Assembly (NCBI GenBank): GCA_028753945.1
Contig: JAPNXP010000001.1
Coordinates: 10,840,501-10,904,500 of the forward strand
Direction: 5' to 3'
Source of the DNA: Hexactinellida sp. DTS-2022
Taxonomy: Eukaryota; Porifera; Hexactinellida
DNA: 64,000 nt
Shown piece after piece: positions 34,871-46,537 of this stretch. Both the position numbers and the translations under genes were made by a program. Each line of letters starts with the position of its first letter. Position 1 is the stretch's first letter. The notes beneath the pieces are model-generated. The model was not told the origin of the DNA. It made no database searches and saw only the letters and a list, made by a program, of their open reading frames with translations.

Positions 34871-36096
34871 TATATTAAAAGCGGAATTGTTGTGTGTGTG
34901 TGTGTGTGTGGGGATGTTTGTCCGTAATTAATTGAAAAGACCATACTACCTAGAAAGCTGAAATTTGGTATATAGGAGTAGTTTGTCATAGCGACATGGG
35001 TCTGTTGGTTTTCTAAGCGAAATATTGTGAGCATGACATCACACGGTAACCTTTTTCTTAATAACTTTTGCAAATTTGACTCCGTTAGTATAAATTTTAT
35101 ATGAAAATCGACAACACATAATGGAACACCTTTGTGAAAATTATCAATTTTTGCGAACTTACATTGCGAAAGTTATTAGTTAAAATGTGTCCTATTATTT
35201 TTAACACTATGTGGGTGATCTGATTTGTTTGGTTAACAAGAATGCGCTTAGAGTAGTTAATTTCTCTAATGCATTGTTTATTTATTACACCTATATTGGC
35301 TTCCTATAATAAGACTATTAATGGGATTACGTAATTTCTAACCTAGGATTTCTACTAGAAATTAATTAAGTTAAGTAATCTAGGATTTTTGGTTCTGCCT
35401 ATAACGATGAGATTTATTATGTTAATTATTACTATCAATTAAATTAAATAATTCACTAACCCAGCTCCTGCAAAAAGAATTGTTTATTGAGATGTAGAAC
35501 TTTATTACTATTTATAAATCAAATATTTTGCAACCCTGGATTTACCTCTCCATAATAATGGTTTAATGGTGAGAATAAGACCGCGAAGCGGTCTTATTCT
35601 CATCTTTAAACCATTATTATGGAGAGATTACACCCAGAGTTAGTAAATTACTTTGCAATACAACTTACTGAAATAATTAATTGCGAATAATTTACCAACC
35701 ACAGGTCTCAATTTATTTGAGCCAACAAGCTGAACCTTTTAATATATATTGCTGAACGAGCTATCCTTAAGAATTATTGAGCTATTAATTAACTAATAAT
35801 TAATAACTATTGAGCAATGAGAATAACTTACTCAACATAATTCCCCAAACAAATTACAGGAATCACAACCCAAAATGAATTTTAGGCACGCGTTATTAAG
35901 TAATAGTGTGTAATTCACTAGCCACAGGTGATACTGAATAGTAAATTTTTTTAATACTATATAGCTTTTTGGGAAGGGAAAGGCCGCGAAGCGGCCGTTA
36001 ATTGTATCGCGTAGTGAATAACACGAACGAACAAAAGTCGCGAAGCGACTTTTGTGAGAGAGATCCGTCGCGAAGCGACCGAGACCGAAGGGCTCG
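34871..36096 (+). mobile_element. Helitron-like element, family C, copy 2
   Basis: Begins TATATTAAAAGCGGAATTG directly after the end of copy 1 and ends GGGCTCG at 36096. Closely similar to copy 3 throughout, including the hairpin at 35550-35627 and the 3' hairpins. Confidence 0.85.
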
Positions 36097-36425
36097 TATT
36101 ATTAAAACACAAGGCTGGGTTTGTGTGTGTATATATTTATTTGTATGTTACGAGTTGATTGAAGAAAGTGGACGGTTTCCAAATGTGATTTTTGGCATAT
36201 AGGGGTAACTTTTGGCACCCGCCAACAAGTTGAGGTTTCCACTCAAAATTTCTCACACCTCGACAAGTTATGACGTCATTGTCACATTTCGAGAACCCTG
36301 AAAATTCACTTAATCGCACATAATTCGCGCCCTTTAAGAGAAAAAAATCTAAAAATTTAATAAATTACTATAGAGCTATTCCAAAAGAGGTGATAACAGC
36401 TCTCCGACTGAACAGCACTTTCTCG
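36097..36425 (+). mobile_element. Partial Helitron-like insert between copies 2 and 3
   Basis: Starts TATTATTAAAACACAAGG with GTGTGTGTATATATTT and continues into the repeat shared with 8505-8690 (CACCCGCCAACAAGTTGAGG, TTATGACGTCATTGTC). It ends CTTTCTCG just before the next TATATTAAAAGC start. Confidence 0.65.
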
Positions 36426-36444
36426 TATATTAAAAGCGGAATTG

Positions 36445-36495
<51 letters not shown>

Positions 36496-37657
36496 GATGT
36501 TTGTCCGTAATTAATTGAAAAGACCATACTACCTAGAAAGCTGAGATTTGGTATATAGGAGTAGTTTGTCATAGCGACATGGGTCTGTTGGTTTTCTAAG
36601 CGAAATATTGTGAGTATGACATCACACGGTAACCTTTTCTTTAATAACTTTTGCAAATTTGACTCGGTTAGTACAAATTTTATATGAAAATCGACAACAC
36701 ATAATGGAACACCTTTGTGAAAATTATCAATTTTTGCGAACTTACATTGCGAAAGTTATTAGTTAAAATGTGTCCTATTATTTTTAACACTATGTGGGTG
36801 ATCTGATTTGTTTGGTTAACAAGAATGCGCTTAGAGTAGTTAATTTCTCTAATGCATTGTTTATTTATTACACCTATATTGGCTTCCTATAATAAGACTA
36901 TTAATGGGATTACGTAATTTCTAACCTAGGATTTCTACTAGAAATGAATTAAGTTAAGTAATCTAGGTTTTGGTTCTGCCTAACGATGAGATTTATTATG
37001 TTAATTATTGCTATCAATTAAATTAAATAATTCACTAACCCAAAGCTCCTGCAAAAAGAATTGTTTATTGAGATGTAGAACTTTATTACTATTTATAAAT
37101 CAAATATTTGGCAACCCTGGATTTACCTCTCCATAATAATGGTTTAATGGTGAGAATAAGACCGCGAAGCGGTCTTATTCTCATCTTTAAACCATTATTA
37201 TGGAGAGATTACACCCAGAGTTATTAATTACTTTGAATACAATTTGCTGAAATAATTAATTGCGTATAATTTACCAACCACAGGTTTCAATTTATTTGAC
37301 TAAACAAACAAACGTTTTAATATAGCTGAACGAGCTATCCTTAAGAATTATTGAGCTATAAATTAAATAATAATTAATAACTATTGAGCAATGAGAATAA
37401 CTTAAATAACATTCCCAAACAAATCACAGTAACTAATCACAACCCAAAATGAATTTTAGGCACGGGTTATTAAGTCAAAGTGTGTAATTTACAAGCCATA
37501 GGTTAACTCATTATTAATATTATTGCTTTGAGGAGGGAAAGGCCGCGAAGCGGCCGTTAATTGTATTGCGTAGTGTCTAACACGAACGAACAAAAGTCGC
37601 GAAGCGACTTTTGTGAGTGAGTGATCCGTCTCGAAGCGACCGAGACCGAAGGGCTCG
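36426..37657 (+). mobile_element. Helitron-like element, family C, copy 3
   Basis: TATATTAAAAGCGGAATTG, a long TG run, then sequence nearly identical to copy 2, a hairpin at 37132-37208, and the 3' module ending GAGACCGAAGGGCTCG at 37657, followed by T. Confidence 0.85.
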
Positions 37658-37933
37658 TATTTTTAAAGATACAAGTGAATATTTCCTATATTGAATACAT
37701 GCTGTTTGTATTTAGTCAAGTAGAAGAAAGAAAGAAACCATTAAAAGTGCATAGTAATAGTCAAGTCATGATCAAAGGGTAGTAATTCTGTCATGTAAGG
37801 TAGTAAATCTGTCATGGATAGAGAACATCCATGGTACTAGTAATAGAAGTAGTAAGTCTGTCATACAACAGACCTATAAAAAGAACAGGTCTAAACTTAG
37901 AATCGCATGTATAAAGTTAAATATAAGTACGTA

Positions 37934-38102
37934 CAGCCGACTCCGCTTAATAGAGCCACCTCGGGACCAGGTTGTTTCGACCCGATTAAGCGGAGAAACC
38001 GATTAACCGAAAAATATTGTAAGCCAAACTGTAATTCTGTCCTGTAAATCCTGTGAAACTTTGACCCGATTAACCGGTGGCTCTATTAAGCGGAGTTGAC
38101 TG
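37934..38102. mobile_element. pogo-type MITE (CAGCCGACTCCGCTTAATAG)
   Basis: Ends CAGCCGACTCCGCTTAATAG and ATTAAGCGGAGTTGACTG flanked by TA. GGTGGCTCTATTAAGCG at the right mirrors CGCTTAATAGAGCCACC at the left. 169 bp, non-coding. Confidence 0.88.
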
Positions 38103-38769
38103 TATATACATAGTATTACATCGACATAGACACTAGTGATGTAATTGTACCTAGAACTTCGCAAGTTACATGATCAGGTGTATCATAGATACCGTCACTA
38201 TTTATATTAAAGAATTAATTAATGCAAGTTATACTACATCATGTTGTTAATTATTCAAAATTGATGTGTATAAGAAAAGTATCAAAATACGTAAATGTAC
38301 ATATAACTGACTGCAAAGGCATACCTCCTTAGGAATCTAAAAGCGTAAATTACATTAAACAATATAGTTTTATCTTCAAAAAACTATGAATCTAGAATTT
38401 TCTTAGATAGCGTATAATGGCCACGCGAAATATTTTACACAAAAGGGACAAATCAAGTAAATCCAATGACTACCATTATTCTAATACACCATAAAGAGTA
38501 TTGATAATTAGCTCACTTCGGGACCAGGCGCCTGGCGCGCCTCGGGGCCTGCGGTGTTGTCAGTAGAGGTCTAAAAAATTATCTCGTGATAAAACCGCAC
38601 AAAATAAAGTATAATCTAACCGAATACGTAGTTTTTCAATTTATTCAAAGTGATATTCGGTTGACCGAATAGTTATCATAATCGTTTTTAGATTTCATAC
38701 CGAAATTAGATTAGGTAAACCGAATATATTAACTTCCCAACCAAATACCGAAAACGATATTCGGAAATT
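38103..38769. other. Intergenic, nothing recognised
   Basis: AT-rich. A GC-rich patch at 38520-38565 (GGCGCCTGGCGCGCC) is the only notable feature. From 38600 to 38760, loose inverted TTCGGTTGACCGAATA-type motifs hint at another decayed repeat. Confidence 0.4.
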
Positions 38770-38940
38770 AGAGGAGTACCTCCTTAGTACGAACACTGTT
38801 AATACGAGTTTTCGGCTAGTGTGAACACAATTTTTGGATCCTCCAAAGGATTTTCAGTGATACCGGTTAATACGAATTTTGATAAGGTAAACAAAAATCT
38901 TGACGGCTCATTAGTAGTCGTATTAACGTGGTTATTTTAT
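38770..38940. mobile_element. Degenerate pogo-type MITE
   Basis: TACCTCCTTAGTACGAACAC at the left, CGTATTAACGTGG at the right and the shared interior CACAATTTTTGGATCC. Termini are eroded. Confidence 0.6.
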
Positions 38941-39082
38941 ATGAGTATTTTCAAATAGTATTTGGTCCAACCGAACAGGACTAATCAGTTGCAACCTTGA
39001 ATAATAAAGATGTTCTGTAATTAATATAACTCACGAAATATTTTCTGGAGTAAATGGGGTGGGCGGTGAGGGGCGGTGGCAA

Positions 39083-39334
39083 AAGAATAATTTAGAGTTC
39101 GGGTGGCAGAATGTTTAATAGCTTAAAGAATCATAGTTTTCCCTTTCTCTTGATAACTTGTGAAAAAGATCTTCAAGTTGTCTTTACAACTCTAGGAATT
39201 CCTCTATTAAATTACTGTCAACCAAATTTGTTTTGACAAGTATTCTCCGATAATCCGAGATTTTTCATTTTGCGGAGCTAACAACCTGAAGACAAATTGC
39301 CCTAACGATTACCCAAAGAAGAGAAAAAGATTTT
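39083..39334 (+). repeat. Direct repeat, first copy
   Basis: ~250 bp closely matching 39656-39920, starting AAAGAATAATTTAGAGTTCG. The copies are 573 bp apart in the same orientation, most simply a local tandem duplication of ~570 bp. No TG...CA ends are present. Confidence 0.85.
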
Positions 39335-39655
39335 TCGCTATGCCCACTGTGGGCGGCGAGTCGTGCTGGTAACGTTGACCCAGTGGCACTAAATATGAAT
39401 TTTAGTCTTAACGGTCCGTGCGCCTGTGTACAGACCCTCCAGGTTTATATGGTTCCACTGTGTTTACTAAACATTTATATGAATCAACATTTAGGTTTTT
39501 GGACACTAAACCCTTCAGAATATAAGATAAAGTTAACCAAAGTAAGTATAATTTTATCTTTGAAGATTCATGTGAAAAAGCCAGGACCAGTCAAATGTTT
39601 TCTGGTTATTTATGTTTCCTTACAAACAATATTGTACCAATGCCAGAAGAGATGA

Positions 39656-39920
39656 GAAAAATAATTTAGAGTTCGGGTGGCAGAATGTTTAATAGCTTAA
39701 AGAATCATAGTTTTCCCTTTCTCTTGATAACTTGTGAAAAAGATCTTCAAGTATCAAGTTGTTTTACAACTCTAGGAAATCCTCTATCAAAAACTATTAA
39801 ATTACTGTCAACCAAATTAGTTTTGACAAGTATTCTCCCATAATCCGAGATTTTTCATTTTGCGGAGCTAACAACCTGAAGACAAATTGCGCTTACGATT
39901 ACCCATAGAAGAGAAAAAGA
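39656..39920 (+). repeat. Direct repeat, second copy
   Basis: Second copy of 39083-39334, with a few small insertions (for example near 39755 and 39790). The DNA between the copies has no supported gene. Confidence 0.85.
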
Positions 39921-41166
39921 TCTTAGTTGATGTATGCTACAATTTCCGTGTATTAAGTTAACAGTTTGATTACCTCATTTTTACAGCACCTTGCCTAGTT
40001 TGAATCGAGTTGCAAACAAATACTGTCTACTATCGTTAATAGCAACACCAGGGGTTCATTAAATTTGTTCGTTTTATCAGGAAAATCATATAAACTAGAT
40101 TCACTTTTGTTTTCTGTAGTGTAGGGTAACTGTATTTGTGATATTTCTCCACGTATTAAATTTGAAGACTAGTTTCTTAAATTAATCGAGTCAAACGAGT
40201 GTATATACGTATAATTCGAGTTGCTATCTAGCAGCTAGTGAAGTCGTTAGTTTTTACTAGCAAAGTGTGTTTCATGGAAATTCACCATATAAAACGAAGA
40301 AAATTAACAGCCTCTATTCGATAATGAGACAATTTTCTCAGGTATCCAATTACTAAATTGCGGTTACGCTAGTGAGAGGGGAAATGCTTACTCCGCCTTT
40401 AGAGATAAATCGATAAAAGAAAAGCACAAAGTTGGGGGGGGGGGGTTAAATTAATTAAATTTTATTAATTAATTTAATAAAAATTATAATAAATTATTTT
40501 TTATAAATTGATTGTTCATAATCTTGAGGAGAAAAGGTGATGAACTCACAAAGGTATAGTTTGTTTGCGCTATTGACATAAGGTTTACTTACATTAAAAA
40601 ATTATCTCTAAAAAGTATAGAGGAAACATATAAATATAATATAATGCAAACGTGAATCCCAAACCAGCTGATCCAGGCATTTCACTGATGTCACCGAATT
40701 TCCAGAAACTTGTTAAAACTAATGTCAATATACTTCACTAATCCTTACTTTGTCAACTACTAGTGTCAAATGGTGCAAACCTTAAGCTGAAATCAATGGC
40801 AGAACGATGATACAGTTGTTGGAGAACCAAAAATTATTGCCAAACGTCAAACGACCAAATTGAGATCCCAATAAGTGAAACCACCGGTCATTTGGCGTGG
40901 AATCAATGATGTGTGAATATAATGCTAATGTCATTAGATTTTACTTACTTTTCGAAATATGTTTTGAAATTCTAAAGGAAAAACAACCGATGAAATGCAA
41001 TTTGATATTGCGTGCGTGATAATTATTAGCATTTAAATTTACATACTTCTTATATCTGGGGTCTACTATCTTTACATCTAGAGGGGAATTGTGAATTTAA
41101 ATACAACTACTTTAAGTAGTCAAACATGTTGGGTGTCCCCCTACAAAAAATGAGGGGGACTCCGGA

Positions 41167-41201
<35 letters not shown>

Positions 41202-41250
41202 CCATTGCTAATAAATTAAAAAATAGGACGTAGTTAGTTATAGTATAGTG
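39921..41250. other. Intergenic with simple repeats
   Basis: A G run at ~40434-40446, alternating AT-rich ATTAATT tracts at 40448-40500, and (GTT)n at 41167-41200. No gene supported. Confidence 0.6.
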
Positions 41251-41259
41251 CTCAGCAAT

Positions 41260-42610
41260 AATATTATATAGCGGGTTAGTAATTTAGAATTATTTAAACA
41301 AGCCGCTTGTTCGTGCTCACATCATGCACTCGAGCTTCTCAGCAGCGGCCTTCGTTTGTATTTAAAGCAAATTCCTTTACCTGTGTTGTATTTAGATAAA
41401 TTTAAATATAAACTTAAAATTTAAAGCTTTTATTGTTACTAAAAAATGAGTCAATCTAATCCTTGGATTATTGATAATATCAATTGTGATTTGAAATATC
41501 AAAATAATAACTTGAATAATATCAGGGAACTTAGTTGGATTTACTGTAGCGAAATAAGTATTAGATTAAACTATTTACATAAATAGAAATTGATTTGTTA
41601 TAATGGAGGTTATTTAAAACGAATCAGTATGCTGAAATATGGAATATAAATATCACTAAGGTACAGTCCAACCCGTGAAGTTCCAATATACATTTTTCCG
41701 CTCATGGATACTTAACTTTGTGTTTGGACCGCATATTAGGAACCTCTGTTAAGATATTGGTGATACAAATATTTATTATCAAATAGATAAAAACGGTGTC
41801 AGAAATGCATGGCTATTCATTGGATGCATGAATTTTCTCCCACCCATTAATAGATTACTGTCTCAGATAGGCATTCTATATTATTGCACACTTGACAACT
41901 GATAGAGACACTAATTTCAATTTATACTAACTAAAACATTGTAATTTAATTGGTTTATGGTTTTATAACTTTTGGGAAGGAAGATGCGAATAATTTTCTT
42001 AGAAATTTAATTCAACTTGGTCCTAGATAAGTTATTCCCTACACTTCTGCAAAATTTCAAGTTTACAGATTTACCAGTACCTCAAATAATTCTGGACCAT
42101 CAGACAAAAAAACAATTATGATTTAATATATAAGATATAATTAAAAAGTTCAAAATAAATCCACTAACGAGTCAAACCACATTCATCGAATGAATAGTTA
42201 AAACCACAGGATTGGACGTGAGTTAAATAATAATAATTTGTGTAGGTAACGGAGGAGAGAATGGGAATTCAGGTTAGAGTAATAAGACACATAACATTAT
42301 AAGGTCCATGGTATAGTAACATTATATAACATAATTCAAACAATAACGAAACAATCAAAACATAATTCCTTACTACTAATTGAATGCTAGCTGCTAATCC
42401 ATACTGGAAAACCCTCGAATTTAATAGGCTAAAGTTTTTCTCACCTTTAGGGAGAGAAGATATGAATATTTTTCTTAGATATTAGAACATGTTCCTAGAT
42501 ACACTATTCCCCACCCCCCTGCCAAATTTCAAGTATGTGGCTCTTACATGTTCCTCAATCAATTTCGAACAAACAAACAAAAAACCCTCGCGATTTAATA
42601 TATAAGATAT
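41260..42610 (-). mobile_element. Helitron-like repeats, family B, two overlapping copies
   Basis: Minus-strand 5' parts at ~42610 (TTGTTTGTTTGTTCGAAATT) and ~42120 (TTTTTTGTCTGATGGTCCAG), each followed by the family B block (GTAAGAGCCACATACTTG-like), and a GC-rich 3' part at 41300-41370. Endpoints are approximate. Confidence 0.55.
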
Positions 42611-43689
42611 TTATAATTTAGCCGTGTCAAATTCTATATCCTGCTAACACAATCAAGAAAATATAGGTAGAAGATAGGAGAATTATAATATAAATACAAT
42701 CAATTACCCTTTTTAGATTTAGGCTTGGGGGGGCTGTTGAAGAATCTAAAGAGTTAATAGGTGATCAGGTCCAATTATAATTTACCTGGGTTAATTGAGA
42801 CGTACGCGTACAATGGAGTTCGCTTAATTAATTAATTAATAAGTTATGTTAATTGGAAGTTACTTTCAGTTCCAAAATAGTTTAATTTAATTCCATTCAT
42901 CAATAGCAAATTCGCTATTAGCAAGGAAATTTTGATCAAAATGCGAATTGATATTACGCGACCCCCTGACTGAATACTCATTAATTTTAACTGTGCCGAT
43001 TACGCTTTGGTATATTCTAATTTAATACCTTGTTTAGCTAGTTAATTACTATGTCGACTATATTTTTTACCAAAATGACATGCACAAAAAAATAAAATTG
43101 CAGTGTGCAGACTAAGTGATACTAAATTTATATTATGGAGGCAGGATATTTTGCTGCATAAATAACGAAACATGGTCAGAAGAGTGGTAATTTTAGATGT
43201 TTTAAAAGGAACAAACCTTCACTTCAATTATAATCAGAGTCGCTCATTATGAACACTCGTGTATTTTGAACTAACCCTCTGGTCCCAATGGGGTCCACTT
43301 CCTTATTGGGAAGTCTTTGAAATATAAACACAATATTTTCGGTCACCTGAGAGTAATAATAACTAACCCTGACTATAGTAATATTTGCGAGCGTAAAAGA
43401 TAAAATAAGAACAAGTATCGGTAGTTTGCTAACCTTCTAAGTTTGCCACCTTTTCTAGGCGCCTTATGAGGCGTTGCAGGAATACTAAAATGGATAGCTC
43501 CTCTTGATCAACAAATGAAAAAATATGAAAAGTTTATCGAAAAAATATAACTCACATCGGCCCTCTGAGAGGTGTCAAGCTAGAGTATAATCAAAGTTTA
43601 GAATAATACTCAAAATTATCGATATTGAAAATGGTGTTTCAATAATACCCAATAATAATAATATAATTTCATTGAAATAATTAAATCAT
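42611..43689. other. Intergenic, nothing recognised
   Basis: AT-rich. Near 42900 a TAGCAAATTCGCTATTAGCAA motif resembles the interior of the pogo-type MITE at 13722, probably a fragment. No gene. Confidence 0.4.
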
Positions 43690-43903
43690 TCTGTCCTTCT
43701 ATGCATTTCAGAAGTTTGATTAAGGGAGACGAACTCCTATGTTCGTTTGTAAAATTTTCTAACAGAAATCAGAAAGCCACCAAAAAAAGAGCAATCTAAT
43801 AATGAACTATAGTAACTAGCCCGCTACGCTTGCTAGGTTACTTGGCAACGTGTGAGGCGCATACAACACACATAAGAATTGTTTTAATAGTATAAATATT
43901 CAC
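43690..43903 (-). repeat. Duplicated intron-like segment, copy 1
   Basis: About 190 bp closely matching 53160-53338, including AGTTTGATTAAGGGAGACGA and CTTGCTAGGTTACTTGGCAA. It lies directly downstream (minus strand) of exon-like sequence in both places and begins GTGAATATT, a usable splice donor. Confidence 0.8.
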
Positions 43904-44229
43904 CTATTCGATGGTATTGTGGCAGTTGGCGGTTGGGAGCCCCGATCCCTGGCGATGGATACCCCGAACCTCAGGGCTCCCAACCCCAGGATGATCCGCA
44001 CCAGCTGCCCCTGGTCTGTTACATGATCGGACATCGTGTAAAAGAGTTTCGTGTGGCCGCTCTGTGTGACCACACCAGGGGCAGCTGGTGAGGTGGCGAA
44101 CAGTGGCAAGGGCTCGAATAGTGTCTGGTACGGTGGGAGTGTCTGGTACAGTGTCGATGGAGCGGTGGTGGGAGCGGCGCTGGTAGTGTCTGTGGGAGCT
44201 GCTCCCGCAGAAAAATATCTTGTTGCCAT
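43904..44229 (-). CDS. Candidate exon, Pro/Thr-rich, unknown (paralogue at 53.4 kb)
   Basis: On the minus strand an acceptor-like TTGTTGTTATGTTAG precedes ATGGCAACAAGATATTTTTC at 44229, and a donor GTGAATATT follows 43904. The frame MATRYFSAGAAPTDTTSAAP is Ala/Pro/Thr-rich, then TMSDHVTDQGQLVRIILGLG and GSQPPTATIPSN. The second half aligns with the exon-like segment at 53339-53463 in the same frame and with the same phase-2 donor. No domain is recognised. Several frames are open because of the composition; homology to the second copy selects this one. It could be host or element-derived. Confidence 0.4.
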
Positions 44230-44311
44230 CTAACATAACAACAATTGGAAGTAGTGATATTGAGCTCAGTAATAGGATCATGTAAAAGAATATACATTAC
44301 GAACTTTAAAG

Positions 44312-44600
44312 TTTCCAGGGGTCGACAACCCACGGCAAGCGGGCCAGATCTGGCCCGCAAGGCGAAATTATCCAGCCCGCTGCTCTCTATACACAAGCTC
44401 ATCTTGATCTCCGATTCGGCCATTAAAATGAAATCCAAATATAGTACACCCTCGCTAATCGGAACAGAGATGTTCCGATTCAAAAAAAATTCTGTTCCGA
44501 TTTGTGAATTCGTACGATTTAGTGAAGAAATACGATTATATAGGCCTCTATAAAATGAGACCCCGATAATCCGAACAAAACAAGTCCAAACCTTTTAAAT
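44312..44600. other. hAT-like and pogo-like single ends
   Basis: CAGGGGTCGACAACCCACGG with GGGCCAGATCTGGCCCGC at 44316-44365 is a classic hAT terminus without a partner. At ~44440, ACACCCTCGCTAATCGGAAC resembles a pogo-type end. Both look truncated. Confidence 0.55.
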
Positions 44601-45030
44601 CAAAACTAAAATCTCACGAAACAGTATACTACCTAAATACTTCTCTAAGACATTTATTCATAACTAGCCGAGTACCCGCGCTTCGCCGCGGTATTCAAAT
44701 TTACGGGATGTCTTATAATGAGTAAATTATCATATTTACATATGTCATTGATAGTATTACTAATAGCCGAAGCGCCGCCCTCCGCCACAAAAAGGCTTCT
44801 TGGTAGTTCCTGCAAAATATCATTAGCATATACACCAGTGTATACGGTAGATGTTGACACTTGGAACATGTTAACATCTACCGCGGTAGATGTTGTATTC
44901 GACTTCACTTTTAATTTTATAATTGTAGAATGGCTTCTTGATTACTTTCAGTAGATGTGATTTGTGTTAACATTAACTACAATAATTAATTAATAATATT
45001 ACTAAACACTTATGAATAATTAATTAATAC

Positions 45031-45163
45031 CAGTGGCGGAGCGAGGGTGGGGCCTGTGCGGTGCCCCAACTCATTAACGTTGGTGTGCCCCAGTTTAATA
45101 GACTGTGCCCCACCAGTGACGCATTTGTGTCCCACTAGTGGCGGCCGTCTAGCGCCTCCACTG
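45031..45163. mobile_element. hAT MITE (CAGTGGCGGAGC-type), 133 bp
   Basis: CAGTGGCGGAGCGAG and GCGCCTCCACTG termini with the perfect 8 bp duplication ATTAATAC (45023-45030 and 45164-45171). GTGCCCCA motifs recur inside. Confidence 0.92.
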
Positions 45164-45171
45164 ATTAATAC

Positions 45172-46069
45172 TTGTACTAAACACTTATGATTGATCCTAA
45201 GCAGCAAGCATGATCAATCTAGCACTAACATGTATGCGACGAAATTGATTTTAGAGGATTCTGGGAACTTTGACGGAAGTTCAATCTGAATTTTCGGGTT
45301 TCTAATCCCATCATATGACACGAGCTGTTCTTTTATGAATGTATTTAGTGTGAAATGATTTCCATAGATAAGTGCATGACCTATGTGTCTGGAAGTTAGG
45401 ATATCGTGTCCATGCCCCAGTTTTATATAGGGACCAATCAATTTCTCATTTACTTGCAAGTTTCCTCCTTCAATAAACAGTTAAGGACAAAGTTGAGGAA
45501 ATTTACTTGACGCTCTTTCCTTTGGCATAATTTGCACTTTTTCGGGATCAGTTTAGACTCGATAGTTGTTTGAAAAAAAATTTATGGAAAGAATAGAGAA
45601 ATAGTTGATGCGGACTTTGATGGTAATATTCCTGGATGATTAATTCAACATTAACTAGTGCGTTAACAAGTTGTATTCTCACCAAAAGAAATTAAGTTCA
45701 TTATTTTCACATTCTACATTCATTTTCCTTGCTAACCAAAAGCGTAGGGAATCGAACTTCATCGTGTGAATATGAGCTAGAGTTTTCCCTAAGTAATCTT
45801 TGACCGCTGTTTCCAGCCCTTCAGAAGTCTTTGTAATTGGTAAAGATGGAGGCAAATCGGAGTTAACAAGTTATCAATATGGAGGCTAATCAGAGTTAAA
45901 AATACCAGATCAGAACTATCAGTATCTAGCTAATCTAGTAAGCTTTTATTCTTGGGACACTCGTTCTTGGATATTTCTATACAATTACTTACTTTATTGC
46001 TGAGATCTGCAACAGTTGAAATAGTGCATCTTCAGCGAATATTTCCTTCCGCTTGGATCACACAGTTAA
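45172..46069. other. Intergenic, nothing recognised
   Basis: No coding domain or paired repeat ends seen. The minus-strand open frame at 45214-45459 (MQVNEKLIGPYIKLGHGHDI) has a plausible composition but no recognised domain or splice context. Confidence 0.35.
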
Positions 46070-46537
46070 TCTATATTATTAAATCTCGATTGTTGTGTGT
46101 GTGTTTGTGTGTTTGTCCGGATTGTATTAAAGTGACGGGGGGATAGAAACCGCATTAATATATGAGATATAAACTAACTGTCACATAATATAATTGGTAA
46201 CAAATGTTATAATAGGTAAACAAATATGCTGAACACGAATTTCGCATTTACAAATTTATGATATGAATATTTGTTGTTGTTGTTGACACAAAATAGGTAA
46301 ACAAATTAATGAAAATTCAAAATCAACCTAGAAGTTAGCTTTCAACGGATATATAGGTTAACAATTATGCTGATTTCGAATTTCGCATTTATAAATTTAT
46401 AATATGAATATTTGTTGTTGTTGACACAAATAAGTAAACAAATTAATGAAAATTCAAAATCATAACGTGTGAGGAGTAAGTTAACTTGAGGTGCGTAGCA
46501 CCGATCTGTGGCAAAGCGACCGAGACCGAAGGGCTCG
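46070..46537 (+). mobile_element. Helitron-like non-autonomous element, family A, full length
   Basis: Best complete copy (468 bp). It inserts A|T: the 5' end is TCTATATTATTAAATCTCG and the 3' end is GACCGAGACCGAAGGGCTCG followed by T. Between are TTTGTTTGTCCGG... start motifs, two copies of a ~160 bp block (ATGCTGATTTCGAATTTCGC, AGGTAAACAAATTAATGAA), and a 3' module with CGTAGCACCGATC and GTGGCAAAGCGAC hairpin sequence. A 3' hairpin ~15 bp from the end and insertion between A and T fit Helitrons; the terminal CTCG differs from the usual CTRR. Confidence 0.8.

Larger units (their letters stand above)
32478..37870. mobile_element. TGTTG...CAACA element, copy 2, with nested Helitron-like copies
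   Basis: Termini TGTTGTATGACAG and CTGTCATACAACA, arms of ~200 bp, perfect 4 bp duplication GACC (32474-32477 and 37871-37874). The interior up to 33198 is homologous to copy 1 (13751-14681); between 33199 and 37657 it is displaced by three Helitron-like copies. Without them it would be ~0.9 kb. Confidence 0.9.

Noticed and set aside
34681-35073. Minus-strand frame of 130 residues, with a similar one at 36357-36656.
   Set aside because: Both fall across the same Helitron-like repeat junction and TG run, with no domain.
39083-39920. Possible LTR pair.
   Set aside because: The 250 bp repeats lack TG...CA ends, there is no gene between them and no flanking duplication.
43904-44483. Two further minus-strand open frames overlapping the candidate exon at 43.9-44.2 kb.
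   Set aside because: Only one of the three frames aligns with the paralogous segment at 53.4 kb; the others are composition effects.
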